A DNA stretch of 64,000 nt from CAZJHX01 sp964545715 (GTDB lineage: Bacteria > Myxococcota_A > UBA9042 > GCA-2863065): contig CAZJHX010000044.1 in NCBI GenBank assembly GCA_964545715.1, forward strand, positions 4,521 through 68,520, in the 5' to 3' direction. The translations under genes and the position numbers were made by a program. The notes beneath the pieces were generated by a model, which did no database searches, was not told where the DNA came from, and worked only from the letters and a program-made list of their open reading frames with translations. Of this stretch, positions 53,374 through 62,258 are shown piece by piece (position 1 is the first letter of the stretch; the number at the start of each line of letters is the position of its first letter).

Positions 53374-56055
53374 TTAGCGCGCGCTGAGCTGTGAGCCCGT
53401 CGCGGCGGGGTGTCCGGCGATGCCGTCCCCGTCCATGTCCACGTAGATCGGGTTGGTGTATGCGAACGGGGCGCCCGTGAAGACCGGGGCGCCGGTGCCT
53501 TCGCCGCGGGCGACCACGACATACCAGGTGTCCCGGTTCGGCGTCAGGTTGATCGTTGAGTCGAAGGCGACCGTGTCTTTGCCCTCGCGCGTCGTCGGGA
53601 TCTCGAAGACCCCGCCGGCCTCGCCCTTGCGCGCCTGGCGCCAGCCGCGCCGCGTCGAGATCAGCCGGACCGGGCGGCCGCGCTCGAAGATGCTGAGGTT
53701 GTCCGTAGTCACCCAGGTAGGGGCCTCGAGCTTGATCGACAGCTGCACCGGCTGCGCTGAGCCGGTGGGAGTCAGCACATCGGTGTGGCCGATGTGACGG
53801 CCGCCGTTTGCCTTCACGTCCAAGAAGAGGCCGCGAGAGACCACTGCGCGCTGCGCTCTGAGGGCGGTGACCACATCCTGGGCGGACGTGTCCGCGACCG
53901 CTGTGCCCGTCCACACGTAGGTGCGTGAGTGGCAGGTGCCTTCGTGCGACTTGTGACTGTCGCTCACGCCCACGCCGACGACCGGCTTGCCGGTGTTGAG
54001 CCACGCGAACCAGTCGATCATGGCCGGGGTGCGTGCGCCGGCGATCGCGAGCTCGCGGATGCGGGGGTCGGCGGAGGGGAAGTAGTCCGTCAGCTCACCG
54101 ATCGCGTCGTTGACTTCAAGCGCGTCGAATTGCCCGGGCGCTTTCGGCTGGAACGGGTCGGTGCGCTTGAACTGGAACACGCCCATCCCCGGATCGCGCG
54201 GGTGATTGATGACGACGAGCGGCCGGGTCGGGTCCGCGGCGAATCTCGCCAGCAGCCCACGCACGCCGCCCTCGGCCCACAGCCGGCTGCCGTCCTCGAG
54301 CGCGCGGGTGACCGGGAAGGCGTTGACGTGCCCTTCCGGCGTCGGCGAGGCCTCGACCCCGTCGATGGCCAGCAGCGGCGCGCCCAGGCCCGCGGTGTGC
54401 GGGTCCACGTTGGACACGCGGTCGTGATCGGTGATCACCGCAACCTGGCACCCTTCGGCGATGTTGTGAATCAGCTTCTGGCGCACGGTGGGCTCCCCGT
54501 CCGGCGACCCGACCGTGTGCTGATGGAAGTCGGCCGCCAGCCAGCCGTGCTCCGTGGCCTGAATCGCCCGCTTCAGGGTGCCGCCGAAAGCGAACGTGGC
54601 GCCGGGAACCAGCTCCAGGCTGCGCGTTTGCAGTTCGAAGTCCATGCCGCGGCTGGCCGTGATGCGCCAGTGGCCCGGGGCCAGGGGCAGCGTGCCGGCC
54701 CCGGTGTTGCTGTACCGGACCAGCGTCGCCGCCGAGTGCTCGGCCGGTTCGGCCTTTTTGGAGATGTTGCCGCTCACCGGCTCCGCCGTGATCTTGACCG
54801 GCCCGTCGAAGTGCAGCCGGATGGATGCGGAGGCCCCGACCTTGATTTGCACGTTGGCGTCCTTTCGCAGGTCGGTGTCGGCGATAAGACGGCGCCGGTG
54901 GCCCTCGGCGTCGACCCACAGGTCGTACACGGCCAGGGGGGCCGTCATCTTGAAGTGGCCGTCCGAGGTGGTCAGGGTCTGGTTGATGGCTTGTCCGTTG
55001 TTCTCCGTCGCGCGCAGCGTGATCTCGGCGTTTGCGACGGGCTTGCCGTCCGGGTCGATCACGCGACCGGTCAGCGTGCGTGTCTCCATGCCCCACAGCG
55101 TCATTGCGATATCCATGACTGAGGCCAGGGTGCGGCCGACGACCAGGTATCGCTCGAAGGCCTCGGTGCCGCCGGGCGGGATGACCAGCGGGTGCTCACT
55201 CAAGAGGCCGACCCCGGGCTCGGTGGCGACGGCGATGGTGAAGCGGTCGCCTGGGACGACCCAGGCGTAGCTGACGCGGTCGGCGCGCGAGGCGGCGATG
55301 CGGGTGCGGGTGAAAGGCGCGGGCTCCTCGAAGCCGACCGCCGTCGTGAAGAGGTTGTCGCTGTCACCCATGCTCAGGAAGTCGCCCGTCAGCAGGCCGG
55401 TGATCGTCTCGTTGGTCGGGTTGTGGACTTCTGTGCGGACCTTCACGTAGCTCTGGCCCGGGGAGATGGTGTAGTCCGTGACAAATTTCAGCCCCAGGAT
55501 CTTCCGGCCGAGTACGTCCAGGAAGCCCATGGTCTCTGTGAAGCCGTCTTCACCACGCACGCGGACGGTGGCGTCGTGGTGGCCGCCGGAGTTGACGACA
55601 TACGACTCGCGAGACAGCGGCACGCGGAAGTCCACGGCCGGGAAGAGCTCACGGAACCGGTCACCGCCGGGCTCCCCGTCGGCGCGTCGGACGTCGGCGT
55701 CGATCACATGGCCGCCTGTCACGAAGAGGCCGCGTCCAGCGCCTGCTCGCGCGATTGTGATCGCGATTCTGTCGTTTTCGAGGAGGTGATCGCCCTCGGC
55801 ACCCCACTGAGCGGGTCCGGTCGGGGCCATATGAAGTGTGTGTTCGTCCAGGGTGAGCGCACGTGTGAACGCCGAGCCGTCTCGGGGGACGGAGTACGGC
55901 GCGCGTCGAACATCAGCGCTGAGCGCTGTGGTCGGGACACCTCCAAACGCGCTGCGGAGGGTCACTGTGGTGTATTGGTCAACAGGCGCTGCCAGCGTTG
56001 CGATAACAGCTAAACCGCATGCGGTGAGGACCGGGATGTAAGGACGACGAGACAT
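53374..56055 (-). CDS. CehA/McbA-type PHP-domain metallohydrolase, secreted
   Basis: 893 aa from ATG 56053-56055. Signal peptide near the N-terminus (SRRPYIPVLTACGLAVIATLAA), a large N-terminal beta region with a carboxypeptidase-regulatory-like segment (GRVIDPDGKPVANAEITLRA), and a PHP catalytic domain at about 505-760 with metal ligands in ADFHQHTVGS, ITDHD, INHPRD and VGVSDSHK. Members hydrolyse phosphoesters or amides; substrate unknown. Convergent with the HEAT gene. Confidence 0.82.
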   Translation of the reverse strand: MSRRPYIPVLTACGLAVIATLAAPVDQYTTVTLRSAFGGVPTTALSADVRRAPYSVPRDGSAFTRALTLDEHTLHMAPTGPAQWGAEGDHLLENDRIAITIARAGAGRGLFVTGGHVIDADVRRADGEPGGDRFRELFPAVDFRVPLSRESYVVNSGGHHDATVRVRGEDGFTETMGFLDVLGRKILGLKFVTDYTISPGQSYVKVRTEVHNPTNETITGLLTGDFLSMGDSDNLFTTAVGFEEPAPFTRTRIAASRADRVSYAWVVPGDRFTIAVATEPGVGLLSEHPLVIPPGGTEAFERYLVVGRTLASVMDIAMTLWGMETRTLTGRVIDPDGKPVANAEITLRATENNGQAINQTLTTSDGHFKMTAPLAVYDLWVDAEGHRRRLIADTDLRKDANVQIKVGASASIRLHFDGPVKITAEPVSGNISKKAEPAEHSAATLVRYSNTGAGTLPLAPGHWRITASRGMDFELQTRSLELVPGATFAFGGTLKRAIQATEHGWLAADFHQHTVGSPDGEPTVRQKLIHNIAEGCQVAVITDHDRVSNVDPHTAGLGAPLLAIDGVEASPTPEGHVNAFPVTRALEDGSRLWAEGGVRGLLARFAADPTRPLVVINHPRDPGMGVFQFKRTDPFQPKAPGQFDALEVNDAIGELTDYFPSADPRIRELAIAGARTPAMIDWFAWLNTGKPVVGVGVSDSHKSHEGTCHSRTYVWTGTAVADTSAQDVVTALRAQRAVVSRGLFLDVKANGGRHIGHTDVLTPTGSAQPVQLSIKLEAPTWVTTDNLSIFERGRPVRLISTRRGWRQARKGEAGGVFEIPTTREGKDTVAFDSTINLTPNRDTWYVVVARGEGTGAPVFTGAPFAYTNPIYVDMDGDGIAGHPAATGSQLSAR

Positions 56056-56401
56056 TGACCGCGCAAGCACTCCACTAGAAAATCAAGTGCAACACTGGTC
56101 AGTCCTGTCGGCCCCATCGGCCACCACGCCTTTGGGATATGTTAACAATATCGGTCGGCTATTGGGCCGATCAAATGGCCTTCTTGAAACCCGTTTCATT
56201 TCACGGTGTTCCGCGTCAACTTTTAAGTGCGAAAAGTTTTTCGCGGTGTAACGTGCGCTGTTTTTGCCTGTTTTGGGGGGTTACTGCGAATAGAAATTCG
56301 CACCTGCGTTTGCCCGCGAGATCCGTTCTGTCGCCACAGCCGCCGGCGGTTGCCTAAAACCCGGCAGGATTGCTATCGTCCGGGCCAATTGTGGGGGACG
56401 T
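56056..56401. promoter_or_regulatory. 346-bp AT-richer gap with several palindromes between two divergent genes
   Basis: No gene. Palindromes: TGAAACCCGTTTCA (56185-56198), GCGAAAAGTTTTTCGC (56229-56244) and GCGAATAGAAATTCGC (56286-56301). A possible promoter for the Cys-rich lipoprotein is TTGCCT (56350-56355) and TATCGT (56374-56379), spacer 18, 23 bp before the start. A run TTTTGGGGGGTT near 56271-56282 also occurs at 2557-2568. The palindromes may bind a regulator of either gene. Confidence 0.55.
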
Positions 56402-57421
56402 ATGACCTGGCGAATCATGATGACGGCGGCGTTGGCATTTACTCTGAGCTGCAGCAGCAGCACGGACGACGACAGCGCTGCCGCGGCGACCGGCGGAACG
56501 ACGGACGGAAGCTTCGACGTCAAGGTGGAGCCGGTCGAGTGCACCTCGGACTCCGAGTGCATCGTCAGCCAGGCCCCGGGCGAGTGCGAGGCCGCGCGCT
56601 GCACAGCTGCAGGCGCCTGTGTAAAGGAGCCCGCGGCTGCAGGAGCCAGCTGCTCGGGGCTAGAGGTGGATGCGTCCAAGTGCGAGGCGGCGACCTGCGA
56701 CGGAGCCGGGGCCTGCATTGTGGGCACGGCGGCTGACGGCGCGTCCTGCGGTGCATCCAACGCGTGCAATTACATGGCCTGCGAGACCGGCGCGTGCGTC
56801 GAGAAAGACGGCGCAAAGTGCTTTGACGGCAACGACTGCACGGACGACACGTGCGACCCGGTTACGGGCTGCGTCTTTGTGAACAACACCGCGGAGTGCA
56901 ACGACGGCAACGCATGCACGGGCGCGGGCCTGTGTGCGGACGGCGCCTGCACGGCGGGCGAGAACATCTGCGAGTGCGAGACGGCCGCGGATTGTGATGG
57001 CCTGGACACGGACCTGTGCGACGGCACGTTCATCTGCAATGAGGACCAGCAGTGCGTCAACGACGACAGCAGCGCGGTGACCTGCGACCCGGAGGGCGTG
57101 GATCTGGGGGCCTGCGAGTGGCTGGGCTGCGTGCCCGAGACCGGCGCGTGCGAGGTGATGGCCAAGCCGGACTGCGAAGAGCCGGATGACACGGGTGACG
57201 ACACCACGGACACGACGGACACCACAGGCGACGACACGGGCGGGTCGGGTGACGACACGGGCGGATCGGGCGACGACACGGGCGGATCGGGCGACGACAC
57301 GGGCGGGTCGGGCGACGACACCGGAGGCTCCGGCGACGACACTGGCGGGTCGGGCGACGACACCGGCGGGTCGGGCGACGACACCGGCGGGTCGGGCGAC
57401 GACACCGGCTCCGGTGAGTGA
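56402..57421 (+). CDS. Cysteine-rich lipoprotein with GDDTGGS tandem repeats
   Basis: 339 aa. Signal MTWRIMMTAALAFTLSC with Cys17, a body of about twelve Cys in short EGF-like spacing (CTSDSECIVS, CEAARC, CDGAGACIV, CDDDTC-like), then eight GDDTGGS repeats and a truncated ninth. Probably a surface protein whose tail acts as a stalk. First gene before the caspase-like lipoprotein; a good promoter separates the two. Confidence 0.75.
   Translation: MTWRIMMTAALAFTLSCSSSTDDDSAAAATGGTTDGSFDVKVEPVECTSDSECIVSQAPGECEAARCTAAGACVKEPAAAGASCSGLEVDASKCEAATCDGAGACIVGTAADGASCGASNACNYMACETGACVEKDGAKCFDGNDCTDDTCDPVTGCVFVNNTAECNDGNACTGAGLCADGACTAGENICECETAADCDGLDTDLCDGTFICNEDQQCVNDDSSAVTCDPEGVDLGACEWLGCVPETGACEVMAKPDCEEPDDTGDDTTDTTDTTGDDTGGSGDDTGGSGDDTGGSGDDTGGSGDDTGGSGDDTGGSGDDTGGSGDDTGGSGDDTGSGE
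57227..57421 (+). repeat. 21-bp tandem repeat coding GDDTGGS
   Basis: Eight full 21-bp units (57227-57394) and part of a ninth. Units differ at third codon positions, so the array is old and selected at protein level. Copy number may vary. Confidence 0.9.
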
Positions 57422-57497
57422 TCACTCAGTTTTCCTGCGCAGCATTACGATTAGGTAGTTGGCGGTCACCCTGTGGTGCCGGGCTGGGGAAAAACCC

Positions 57498-57527
57498 TTG
57501 TAACCCGTCACCGCGGATGCCTAGAAT
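57498..57527 (+). promoter_or_regulatory. Sigma-70 promoter for the caspase-like lipoprotein gene
   Basis: TTGTAA (57498-57503) and TAGAAT (57522-57527), spacer 18 bp. The -10 matches 5 of 6 bases, the -35 four of 6. About 60 bp before the start codon. Confidence 0.6.
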
Positions 57528-57587
57528 GCGGCCTCACTAAAGCGTCCCCCCGCGTTTTAGGTCGTCCGTAAAAGCTGGAGTTTTGCT

Positions 57588-60170
57588 GTGATGTTGCGGA
57601 ACGTACTTCGGTTCTTTCTTTTTCTTGCTTGCGCAGTAGCCCTCGTGGCCTGCGGTTCTCCAGTGGGTGGGAGGACTTCAAGCGCTTCGGGCTCGGGTGG
57701 CGACGAGAGCCCTAACAACACCGGCGGGTTCAATCCCGACGACGGCGCGGACGATAATGTCGCGGGCACCGATCAAGTCGGTGAGACCGACGCCGATCCG
57801 ACCGCTGTCGACACGGACAAGGACAGCACGACCGACGAGCCCGCTCCCAGTGAGCCGGTTTTTGACGGCATCGTCGGCTTCCCGTCCGAGGAGCTGTTCC
57901 TGCAGATCGTCGGTCCCGACGCCAAGCAGCATGTGTCGTCCGGAGGTGGCATCACCTACCTGGCGGGCATTCTCTTCGGCACGGCGGACAAGATCGTCTG
58001 GCAGAGCAGCACCGGTGAGTCCGGCGAGGCCGAGGGTGGGCGGTTCTGGAAGACCGGCCCCATACCGCTGACGCCGGGGGACAACAGCCTCACTATTAAA
58101 GCGATCTCGGACAAGGGTGAGTCTCAGGACACCGTGACCATCACGTATAACCCGGGCTTCCACTTCGCGGACCGTCCGATCACCCGCCCGTCCGGCTTCT
58201 TCACGGGCCAGGCGGTGGATGTTGTGGTCAGCATCGGCATCCGCACCAAGAACATCCTGCCGTCATCCGTGGCGCTGTGGGAGGTCGATGAGGTCGGCAA
58301 CACAGTGGGCAAGATCGGCACCATGGTCGACAACGGCGACACCACCAACCCCAACTGCGATGAGATCCAGGACGACCAGGTCTACTCGCAATGCGCCAAG
58401 CTGCAGAGCGACCTCCCCACCACGAAATATCTGCGGGTCAGCCTGCAGGTGCAGGTGGAGGGCGCGCTGTACACGGTCTTCTCGCCCATCGTGCCCATCG
58501 AGATCGTCCAGCCGCTGTCGGCCGGCGCGTGCCAGGAGCTGCATCAGGTCCAGAAAGACGCGATGGCGCTTTACCAGGCTGAGGTCTCGGCCGGCAAAGG
58601 CGACCCGGGCGCGGCGGTTATCGCAATGCTGGGCAACCATCCCAGTGTCGTGGCTGCCGGCGGTGACCCGACCGGCGCAGGCATCTGGGCGGAGTTCAGC
58701 GGCGGCGTCCTGGGCGCGCTCAGCGTCTCATCGCCCGGGACCCGCGGTGGCGGGGACGCCGATGGCGGGTACGGCACGCAGACGGGCGCGCTGGTGGGCA
58801 ACGTGGTGCCGATCGAGTCGAAGCGCGTGTTGGCCTTTGCGCCGGCAAACTCCGAGCTCGGCCCGTTGGATGAGGTCCCGCAGATCGCGGCCCAGCTTTC
58901 GGCGCAGGAGTGTCCGGACTTTGAGGTGGACGGCCCGCATCAGAACGGCGCGGCGACCTTGAGCCGCCTGCGCAAGGCTTATGAGTACGGCATCCTGCTC
59001 TTCTCGGGCCACGCGGACGCCTACTTCCGCACCATGGACAAGACCCGCAAGATGGAGCACGGCTGGGAGCACGACGGCTCACAGGAGATCCTGTGGACCG
59101 GCGACGTGGTCGACTGCAGCAAGCTGCAAAGCGACATGGTCAAGTGCTCCGGCCCGACGGACTGCAGCGGCTACGCCGAGTGCGTGATCACGCAGGCCAG
59201 CGGAGCGAGCACCTCCGGCCTCTGCATCGACAAGACTCAGATCGACCTGCGCCGCGGCCGCCTGGTAATGGGCGCGTCCACCTGGGGTGTCCACCCGGAG
59301 TTCTTTACCAAGCACGCCGACCGCAAGTGGCCGTCGTCGCTGGTGTATCTGGGCGCCTGCCGCACGCTGTTCAACGGGACGCTGGCCGGCGCGATCTTCG
59401 GTGCCGGCGCCAAGTCGATCGCGGGCTTCACGGACTACGTGCGCTCCGCGTTCGCCTCCGAGCAGGCCAAGGAGTGGTTCACCGGCATGCTTGTGGAGCA
59501 GGACCCGTCGGGCGTCGCCACGCTGTTCCCGGTGGTCGACCCAGAGAACCAGAACGGTCACTTTGCGCTCTTCGGCGGCACGAACACGCTGATCACCGAG
59601 TCCGACATCCTGAACTCAGGCTTTGAGAAGGGCGACACGACGGGCTGGGGCATCGAGGGTGACGGTCGCGTGGTCAGCCAGCTGGGCATCTCCATTCCTG
59701 TCGGCGGCAAGTTCATGGGCATCCTCTCCACGGGCCTGGGCTACACCCAGCAGACCGGCGAGCTGAAGCAGTCGTTCTGTATCCCCGAGGGCGTGGAAGA
59801 GGTCAGCTTCTACTGGAAGTTCTTCAGTGAGGAGTTCAACGAGTGGTGCGGATCCATCTATCAGGACACCTTCCAGGCAACGCTGGAGTCGTCGCTGGGC
59901 AAGATCTCGATGGTCGACGTGACTGTCGATGATCTCTGCGAATCGGGCACCAGCGATTGCTTCAGCTGCGGCAGCCAGTACGTCGGCCTGATCCCGTCGG
60001 ATGTTAGCTTCGACCAGGGAGGTGTGTACAATACGCAGTGGCAATCCGTGACCGCTGACGTCGGGGCCCTTGCCGGAAAGGGTCCTGTGACCCTGCGCTT
60101 GTTTACAACGGACGCTGGCGATTCGATTTACGACACCGTTATTCTCGTGGACTCCATCCAGTTCGATTAG
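57588..60170 (+). CDS. Lipoprotein with caspase/gingipain-like His-Cys dyad and C-terminal beta domain
   Basis: 860 aa (GTG 57588; ATG 57591 also possible). Lipobox ALVAC (Cys22), acidic/Thr/Asp spacer, a beta-rich N-part (about 90-310), then a caspase-fold-like region with ILLFSGHADAY (His475) and VYLGACRTLFNGTLAGA (Cys591), the H/C order of clan CD peptidases; the segment between holds a Cys-rich insert (about 500-560). The last 170 residues (FFSEEFNEWCGSIYQDTF, DAGDSIYDTVILVDSIQF) resemble a jelly-roll anchor domain. Predicted surface protease. Its stop overlaps the ATT start of the next gene by 1 bp. Fold call is by motif, not by search. Confidence 0.7.
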   Translation: MMLRNVLRFFLFLACAVALVACGSPVGGRTSSASGSGGDESPNNTGGFNPDDGADDNVAGTDQVGETDADPTAVDTDKDSTTDEPAPSEPVFDGIVGFPSEELFLQIVGPDAKQHVSSGGGITYLAGILFGTADKIVWQSSTGESGEAEGGRFWKTGPIPLTPGDNSLTIKAISDKGESQDTVTITYNPGFHFADRPITRPSGFFTGQAVDVVVSIGIRTKNILPSSVALWEVDEVGNTVGKIGTMVDNGDTTNPNCDEIQDDQVYSQCAKLQSDLPTTKYLRVSLQVQVEGALYTVFSPIVPIEIVQPLSAGACQELHQVQKDAMALYQAEVSAGKGDPGAAVIAMLGNHPSVVAAGGDPTGAGIWAEFSGGVLGALSVSSPGTRGGGDADGGYGTQTGALVGNVVPIESKRVLAFAPANSELGPLDEVPQIAAQLSAQECPDFEVDGPHQNGAATLSRLRKAYEYGILLFSGHADAYFRTMDKTRKMEHGWEHDGSQEILWTGDVVDCSKLQSDMVKCSGPTDCSGYAECVITQASGASTSGLCIDKTQIDLRRGRLVMGASTWGVHPEFFTKHADRKWPSSLVYLGACRTLFNGTLAGAIFGAGAKSIAGFTDYVRSAFASEQAKEWFTGMLVEQDPSGVATLFPVVDPENQNGHFALFGGTNTLITESDILNSGFEKGDTTGWGIEGDGRVVSQLGISIPVGGKFMGILSTGLGYTQQTGELKQSFCIPEGVEEVSFYWKFFSEEFNEWCGSIYQDTFQATLESSLGKISMVDVTVDDLCESGTSDCFSCGSQYVGLIPSDVSFDQGGVYNTQWQSVTADVGALAGKGPVTLRLFTTDAGDSIYDTVILVDSIQFD

Positions 60171-62172
60171 AGCGGTTCTAGTCCTTTCCGTAGCGTGTGC
60201 TGCGGTTACTTCAGCCCACGCCGAAGAGCTCTTTTACCGGCAGGGATTCACCAAGACATTGAAGGGCGCCGATGTGGAGCGCGGTTTTCGCGACGCGGTG
60301 CAGATCGGCAGCTACGTGATCGCCCAGGTCGGCGGCCACTACATCACCGCGGTCAACGACCAGTCGGGGTCGGAGCGCTGGCGGTTTGAGTCCAAATCGG
60401 GGTCGATTCGGCGCATGCACGATCGGGGCGGATGGCTCCTGGTCGAGGCCGAAAACCTCGTCGCGCTGGACTCGCTCACCGGCAAAGAGCGGTGGTCGTG
60501 GCCGATGAGCTGCTACACCGGAAAGTCGTGCAACCAGAGCGTGCGCTTGATTCAGGAGGAGCTCATCCTGCTCACGGGGTTCGACGGCAAAGACAACAAC
60601 CTGATGTTGTTGGACGCCAAGACCGGGCAGAAGCAGTGGCCCAGCTGGATCGCGGTCAACAAAGCGCGCCATGTCGCGGTGACGCCGGATCTGATCGCTG
60701 TAGCGACCGGCGTGAAGCCCTTTGCGGTGGTCGGGCTGGATCGGTACACCGGGCGCGAGCGCTGGCGCTTTCGACCGCAGGGAACCGTCTCGGCCGCCGC
60801 CGGGTTGCTCGCCGATCACTCGGTGGTGACCACCTGGTGGTCCAGCAAGACCGCCGATGAGGTCTATTCGGTGGAGCGGAAGACCGGCAAGCCACTATAC
60901 GACTGGATGGTCGCGCGACGCGCCAGCTCCATGGACGAGGCCCGCGGCGGCGGACCCGGCTTCTTCTACGCGTACCAGCCCTCGGTGTTGGGCGGCGGCG
61001 GCAACGCGCGCGCCTGGAACAACCGAAACGGCGAGAAGCTATGGCGCAAGCGCATTCGTGTGGACTTTGCTCCCGAGCTGCGCGGCGGGCGCATGTACGT
61101 GTGGACGTCCAAGGGGACCCGCGCCACGTTCATCGTCTACAACGCGCTGACCGGCAAAGAGGTCTGGCGCTACGACAGGCGCGGCGTGGACGGGCACGAC
61201 GAGACGTTCCAGGGCGGACAGCTGCTGATCCGTATGCTGGGTGACCTGTCTTTTGTCGCCACGATGGATCTCTCGACCGGCAACGTCAACGGCATCGGGC
61301 CGCTGATCGAAGAGGACCTGCACACCGCGATTCTGCGGCAGTCCGGCAAGCACCTGTTCGCGCTTAGCGGGCCCAAGCTGATCCGATTGGAGCCGCAGAC
61401 GGGCACCGACCTGGTGTTCAAGTTCAACCAGTTTGTCGAGAGCGGTCAGGTCGCGGAGGCCAAGGCGCTGCACAAAGAGCTGCGACCGTTTGTGGACGAG
61501 CTGGAGGCCGCGGCCACGATCCACCAGCGCATCGTCAGCCGCAACTTCAAGCAGCAGGCCGAGTCCATGCGCAGCGGCTCTCTGACGGCGCTTCTGCCGA
61601 TGATCCTGCGCCTGTCCAGCGACGCCGTCCTGGTCTACTACCAGGACTTCCGCAACTTCGTGGTCAACGTCAAAACCCTGCTCGGTCCACACGACATGAA
61701 GAGCAAGCTGAAGGGCAAGGACTTGAAGCGCGCGGCGCAGATCTGCGGCCGCTTGATCAAGCTCATCATCCGGTTCGAACGGAAGCTGGACGAGGCCGAC
61801 AAGGGCACGATCGAGTCGCTGCTGCAGGTCATTTTGAAGCTCAGCACGCTGCTGCTGGAGTCCGGCGCTGCCGACGAGGCGCACAACACGCTGTACGAGG
61901 TGTGGAGCCGCGCCTGGATGGACCGGACCGACGAGTTGGTGGCCCTGACCAGCCGCGCTGTGGCCGGCGCGGTAAAGAAGCGCCTGCCCGCCTTCGAGAA
62001 GGCCGTCGCCAAGAACAAGGGCGCGGCCGCGGCGTTGACTGAAATCCTCACCGTTCGTGGGCTGTCTTTGATCCTGGACTCCGTGCCGCCACGCGACAGC
62101 GCCGGCGAGATGACGACGGAAGAATTTACGGAAGTTCTGGGTCGTCTACGCGTCGCACTGCGCAGCCATTAA
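60166..62172 (+). CDS. Secreted PQQ-like beta-propeller protein; start apparently ATT
   Basis: 668 aa from ATT 60166. The first conventional start, a TTG at 60259, would begin in mid-protein and omit the signal peptide; upstream, in frame, RAVLVLSVACAAVTSAHA precedes EELFYRQGFTKTL, a classical signal peptide with AHA cleavage site. No ATG, GTG or TTG lies between the stop at 60088 and 60259. The body has PQQ-propeller blades (for example SGSERWRFES, YTGRERWRF, LTGKEVWRYDR) to about residue 430 and an all-helical C-terminal part. No enzyme motif is evident; structural role likely. Sits just after the caspase-like gene. Confidence 0.75.
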   Translation: MRAVLVLSVACAAVTSAHAEELFYRQGFTKTLKGADVERGFRDAVQIGSYVIAQVGGHYITAVNDQSGSERWRFESKSGSIRRMHDRGGWLLVEAENLVALDSLTGKERWSWPMSCYTGKSCNQSVRLIQEELILLTGFDGKDNNLMLLDAKTGQKQWPSWIAVNKARHVAVTPDLIAVATGVKPFAVVGLDRYTGRERWRFRPQGTVSAAAGLLADHSVVTTWWSSKTADEVYSVERKTGKPLYDWMVARRASSMDEARGGGPGFFYAYQPSVLGGGGNARAWNNRNGEKLWRKRIRVDFAPELRGGRMYVWTSKGTRATFIVYNALTGKEVWRYDRRGVDGHDETFQGGQLLIRMLGDLSFVATMDLSTGNVNGIGPLIEEDLHTAILRQSGKHLFALSGPKLIRLEPQTGTDLVFKFNQFVESGQVAEAKALHKELRPFVDELEAAATIHQRIVSRNFKQQAESMRSGSLTALLPMILRLSSDAVLVYYQDFRNFVVNVKTLLGPHDMKSKLKGKDLKRAAQICGRLIKLIIRFERKLDEADKGTIESLLQVILKLSTLLLESGAADEAHNTLYEVWSRAWMDRTDELVALTSRAVAGAVKKRLPAFEKAVAKNKGAAAALTEILTVRGLSLILDSVPPRDSAGEMTTEEFTEVLGRLRVALRSH

Positions 62173-62258
62173 GCTCCTCCCGGGCGGTCCCCTGCCCACA
62201 GTTTATCAACACCCTCAAAAGTGATACGTTGCGCGCCCCTGCAGGAGGAGAATCACAC

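Noticed and set aside
56281..56300. Functional link of TTTTGGGGGGTT to the same run at 2557
   Set aside because: A 12-bp homopolymer-rich match is easily chance.
57227..57421. CRISPR-like array
   Set aside because: Direct tandem 21-bp repeats without spacers, in frame with a gene; coding repeat, not CRISPR.
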